NCBI GenBank assembly: GCA_946478655.1
Contig: CAMLDG010000010.1
Span: 1-8,804 of the forward strand
From: an uncultured Nitrosotalea sp.
Lineage (GTDB): Archaea; Thermoproteota; Nitrososphaeria; Nitrososphaerales; Nitrosopumilaceae
Length of the DNA: 8,804 bases
Reading direction: 5' to 3'
The notes beneath the pieces are model-generated. The model worked only from the letters and a program-made list of their open reading frames with translations, had not been told where the DNA came from and did not search any database. Position numbers and translations under genes: made by a program. Positions 6,929 through 8,804 of this stretch are shown one piece after another (positions within the stretch are counted from its first letter, which is position 1; each line of letters opens with the position of its first letter).

Positions 6929-7042
6929 ATGAAAATAGATCAAAAGGTGTTTTGGGTCGGTTCGTCGCGGCTTCCTCACAGCAGATGCTCAGACTGGAGC
7001 GGCAAAAATATTACCTCATTCCCTTTTACTTTAGACCGATAA
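6929..7042 (+). CDS. Possible 37-codon small ORF (uncertain)
   Basis: ATG 6929 opens a frame of 37 codons to TAA 7042, beginning MKIDQKVFWVGSSRLPHSRC and ending TSFPFTLDR. It covers the GC-rich island in the otherwise AT-rich gap. It has a single cysteine, no zinc-finger pair, no membrane segment and no family I recognise. There is no Shine-Dalgarno site, and the nearest box A is only about 12 bp upstream, too close for a leaderless start. A frame this short can be open by chance. The non-coding RNA reading of the same island on the other strand is a competing explanation. Confidence 0.15.
   Translation: MKIDQKVFWVGSSRLPHSRCSDWSGKNITSFPFTLDR
6932..7023 (-). ncRNA. Candidate small RNA in a GC-rich island (C/D-like)
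   Basis: Positions 6954-7003 are 33/50 G+C, far above the surrounding DNA, a classic sign of structured RNA in AT-rich archaea. On the - strand a box A-like ATTTAATAA (7054-7046) places a start near the GGG at 7023-7021. The transcript would then carry ATGAGGT (7019-7013, 5/7 match to box C), CTGA (6992-6989, perfect D/D'), GTGAGGA (6979-6973, 6/7 match to box C/C') and CCGA near its end (imperfect D). Two T4 runs (6945-6942 and 6935-6932) could end it. AGC-AGAT-GCT at 6980-6989 can form a small hairpin. The boxes are degenerate and the spacing of C to D' (about 20 nt) is long for archaeal guides, so the class is uncertain. The limits are estimates. Confidence 0.3.
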
Positions 7043-7045
7043 ATG

Positions 7046-7054
7046 TTATTAAAT
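7046..7054 (-). promoter_or_regulatory. Box A-like element ahead of the GC-rich island
   Basis: The - strand reads ATTTAATAA about 26 bp before the GGG at 7023-7021, which would be the first bases of the candidate RNA. It lies just past the stop of the COG1325-like gene, so it serves no visible protein gene. A second AT-rich stretch (CATTTATC, 7045-7038) is nearby and could compete for this role. Confidence 0.3.
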
Positions 7055-7077
7055 CATGCTGGCTTTGCAAATCTTAT

Positions 7078-7500
7078 TCAAACTGTAAGTAATTCTATGT
7101 ATTTTTTTGAAATTTGGTCTTTTTTGTAGACTGGCATTTTTATTTTAATCTTTATTGCATTATTTTGTTGTAAACTTATCTCTTTTCTCACAATCTCATT
7201 CTTACCTATTCTCAAAAATAGTGAGGTATCTTCAAAATGCATGTCCATGTTTTCTATCAGTTCTTTCATCTGAGTCTTTGGGATCATTGACGCTAATTTT
7301 TTGACAAATTCTTCTGCACGTTTCTTTACCAGTGTTATCTTGGCAAGTGTTATGGTATTTCCGTAATGGCCAAGGGTTTTTTCTATAGTAAATTCCTCTT
7401 CATTAATTTGAAATAAATCAAAGATGGGTTCGAAAATTTTTCTACTATCCTCTGTTGCATGTAAAATCACCTCAGCTGTTATCTCTAATTGATGTGTCAT
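7078..7500 (-). CDS. Archaeal RNA-binding / exosome-associated protein (COG1325-like)
   Basis: A 140-residue protein resembling the archaeal COG1325 family, annotated as an exosome subunit or RNA-binding domain with an L5-like fold. Signatures are the N-terminal strand LEITAEVILHATEDS (5-19), GHYGNTITLAKI (44-55) followed by a Lys/Arg-rich helix, the acidic MHFEDTSLFLRIGK (87-100), and a final segment rich in Lys and Ile (IKIKIKMP, 116-123). Its biochemical role is not firmly known even for the family. Its usual company is ribosomal and RNA-processing genes, as here. It starts 33 bp after the eS1 stop with no Shine-Dalgarno site. A weak TATAT at 7526-7530 lies at -28, so it may be read from eS1 or from its own weak promoter. 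No clear terminator follows. Confidence 0.75.
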   Translation of the reverse strand: MTHQLEITAEVILHATEDSRKIFEPIFDLFQINEEEFTIEKTLGHYGNTITLAKITLVKKRAEEFVKKLASMIPKTQMKELIENMDMHFEDTSLFLRIGKNEIVRKEISLQQNNAIKIKIKMPVYKKDQISKKYIELLTV

Positions 7501-7533
7501 GCTGTATGATGTGTATGTGGTTGGCTATATCTA

Positions 7534-8148
7534 CTAGGCCTGTAGTAGAGCAATTTCGCCCTCTGCAGTTCTGATTAGTTTTGCCTTTTCAATACCAACG
7601 TGTCTTACATGAACTATCTTCTTGACAGCAGCCATGATGTCTGAGTTTATCTTTCCAAATACTGTAGCTTGGATGAATTGGTCTATTGTCATTTCTGGAA
7701 TAGTTTTTGACATTACTTCTTGGGCAACCAATCTGATTGCATGCTTTCGTGAGGTGTTCAATTTTTTCTGGGTTAGTGCAACTATCTTTATTCTGAAAAT
7801 GTATCCGTCTTTTGTCTTGACATCTGCAATAAAACTAATCAATGAAGAACCTCGTCTAACGAGACTTCTAAGAAATTCCTTGGCATACTCAAATCTCTTG
7901 AAAATTGTTGTTGCGGTTTCTCCTTCTATTTTGTGTACTTGGAAATACAATTTGAATTGGTGCTGGGAAGGATCTCCTTTCAATATGTCATGTAATGTGA
8001 CCTCTATTACTCTGCCAACTGCGTTTTCGTCATCAGTGATTGGAATATAGGCAATTGGTTTTTTGTCGAATGAAGCAGGAAGCAGTACTGTAACCCACTT
8101 TTTTTCTCTCCACTTGTCTTTTACTCTAGCAGTCTTTTGACGAGCCAA
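7534..8148 (-). CDS. rps3ae: Small-subunit ribosomal protein eS1 (S3Ae)
   Basis: A 204-residue basic protein with the normal archaeal eS1 length and pattern. It binds the 30S platform near the mRNA exit and anti-Shine-Dalgarno region. Features are KDKWREKKWV (10-19), NAVGRVIEV.L (42-52), QFKLYFQVHKI (64-74), YAKEFLRSLVRRGSS (88-102), DVKTKDGYIFRIKI (109-122), HAIRLVAQEVM (136-146) and a basic C-terminus with VRHVGIEKAKLI. The start is TTG 8148: the codon just before it is an in-frame TAG, and no ATG or GTG occurs until deep inside the conserved domain. A box A at about -27 makes a leaderless TTG-initiated mRNA likely. The gene ends in tandem stops (TAG TAG). It lies between seryl-tRNA synthetase and the RNA-binding protein gene on the same strand. 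Confidence 0.93.
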   Translation of the reverse strand: MARQKTARVKDKWREKKWVTVLLPASFDKKPIAYIPITDDENAVGRVIEVTLHDILKGDPSQHQFKLYFQVHKIEGETATTIFKRFEYAKEFLRSLVRRGSSLISFIADVKTKDGYIFRIKIVALTQKKLNTSRKHAIRLVAQEVMSKTIPEMTIDQFIQATVFGKINSDIMAAVKKIVHVRHVGIEKAKLIRTAEGEIALLQA

Positions 8149-8169
8149 CTATGTTGAACTTCTGAGGCC

Positions 8170-8179
8170 AAAATATAAG
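8170..8179 (-). promoter_or_regulatory. Box A of the eS1 gene
   Basis: CTTATATTTT on the - strand is centred about 27 bp before the TTG of eS1 and lies in the 43-bp gap after the seryl-tRNA synthetase stop. The spacing puts the transcription start at or next to the TTG. eS1 therefore probably has its own promoter instead of relying on read-through from the synthetase gene. Confidence 0.7.
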
Positions 8180-8191
8180 TTGTACGACATT

Positions 8192-8804
8192 TTAGATTAG
8201 GCTCGAGCCGACATACTTTTGCAACACTTTTGGAACTGTAATATGTCCATCTTTAGTCTGGAAATTTTCTATTATCGCAACCATTGTTCTTGTAGTTGCT
8301 ACTAGAGTACTGTTCAAAGAATGTAGATACTGTGGTTGTTCGTTGGTTTTGTCTCTGAATCTGATTTTCAGTCTTCTTGCCTGAAAGTCAAGACAATTAG
8401 AACATGATACTATCTCTCTGTAGCTTTTCTGACCTGCCATCCAAGCTTCTAGATCGTAGGTCTTGGCAGATACTTTACCCAAATCTCCACTTGACAATAA
8501 CATGATTCTGTATGGGATCTCTATTTTTTGATAAAATTCTTCTGCTATTGCCAACATTCTTTCATGTTCATGCCATGAATCCTCTGGTCTTGTAAATACG
8601 AACTGTTCTACTTTTTCAAATTGGTGTACACGAAATATTCCCTTCTGGTCTCTGCCGTGAGCTCCTGCTTCCTTTCTAAAACATGTACTAACTCCTGCAT
8701 ATCTTAGAGGCAATTTTTTACCATCGATTATCTCATCTGAATGCATGGACGCTACTGCATGTTCACTTGTTCCTATTAGGTAGAGGTCTTCTCCTTCAAT
8801 TTTG
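8192..8804 (-). CDS. serS: Seryl-tRNA synthetase, C-terminal half (5' end outside window)
   Basis: This class II synthetase charges tRNA-Ser with serine. The frame is open to the window edge, and about 203 of the usual ~425 residues are present. The N-terminal coiled-coil tRNA-binding arm is missing only because of the window limit. The visible catalytic core starts with DLYLIGTSEHAVASMHSDEI. Motif 2 follows as CFRKEAGAHGRDQKG then FRVHQFEKVEQF. A YDLEAW segment (serine site), SCSNCLDFQARRL, and motif 3 NSTLVATTRTMVAIIENFQ come next, and the tail is VPKVLQKYVG. This is the common SerRS, not the rare methanogen-type with a different N-domain and zinc site. The ATG at 8746 is internal, because the conserved TSEHAVA block lies before it. 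eS1 follows 43 bp downstream. Confidence 0.93.
   Translation of the reverse strand, partial: KIEGEDLYLIGTSEHAVASMHSDEIIDGKKLPLRYAGVSTCFRKEAGAHGRDQKGIFRVHQFEKVEQFVFTRPEDSWHEHERMLAIAEEFYQKIEIPYRIMLLSSGDLGKVSAKTYDLEAWMAGQKSYREIVSCSNCLDFQARRLKIRFRDKTNEQPQYLHSLNSTLVATTRTMVAIIENFQTKDGHITVPKVLQKYVGSSLI

Noticed and set aside
6954..7003. tRNA or tRNA remnant in the GC-rich island (GGTTCG at 6959-6964)
   Set aside because: No acceptor stem, anticodon arm or properly spaced T-arm can be drawn on either strand.
7622..8050. 142-aa open frame on the + strand
   Set aside because: It lies wholly antisense to eS1, a certain gene, and has no recognisable motif.
1..8804. Mobile elements, CRISPR, integrase sites or foreign islands
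   Set aside because: No direct repeat series, inverted terminal repeats, transposase-like frame or composition break beyond the 50-nt GC-rich island was seen.

Overview
The window looks like a piece of a mesophilic ammonia-oxidising archaeal chromosome (Nitrososphaerota/Thaumarchaeota, probably Nitrosopumilus-like). The evidence is AT-rich, densely packed DNA, archaeal-type eS1, seryl-tRNA synthetase, exosome-associated RNA-binding protein and isoprenoid-lipid reductase, and TATA-like box A elements about 27 bp ahead of start codons, as in leaderless archaeal transcription. The lineage is an inference from family resemblance, not from a database search. I see no mobile element, CRISPR array, tRNA or rRNA.

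Left part (about 1-2541, + strand): a tight operon for the non-oxidative pentose phosphate pathway. It begins inside an open frame that carries the end of a transketolase N-terminal subunit and runs without a stop into a complete ribulose-phosphate 3-epimerase, so it appears to encode a fusion protein. Transketolase C-terminal subunit and a short FSA-type transaldolase follow, each overlapping the gene before it by four bases (ATGA). Together they would interconvert ribulose-5-P, xylulose-5-P, ribose-5-P and glycolytic sugar phosphates, supplying ribose for nucleotides.

Middle part (2562-6890, - strand): a geranylgeranyl-reductase-type flavoprotein (membrane lipid saturation), then a MoxR/CbbQ-like AAA+ ATPase, a protein with a C-terminal von Willebrand A domain, and a small ASCH-domain protein. 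The last three are nearly fused (1-base overlap, then a 4-base gap) and look like one functional cassette of unknown target. This is the best candidate here for an undescribed system. A strong box A sits about 27 bp upstream of the reductase GTG start. The cassette meets the pentose phosphate operon tail to tail across 20 bp.

Gap 6891-7077: it carries the reductase promoter and a 50-nt GC-rich island (66% GC) that may be a small RNA with degenerate C/D-like boxes, or a 37-codon ORF on the other strand.

Right part (7078-8804, - strand): translation and RNA metabolism, with the C-terminal half of seryl-tRNA synthetase (cut by the window edge), ribosomal protein eS1 with a TTG start and its own box A, and an archaeal exosome-associated (COG1325-like) RNA-binding protein.
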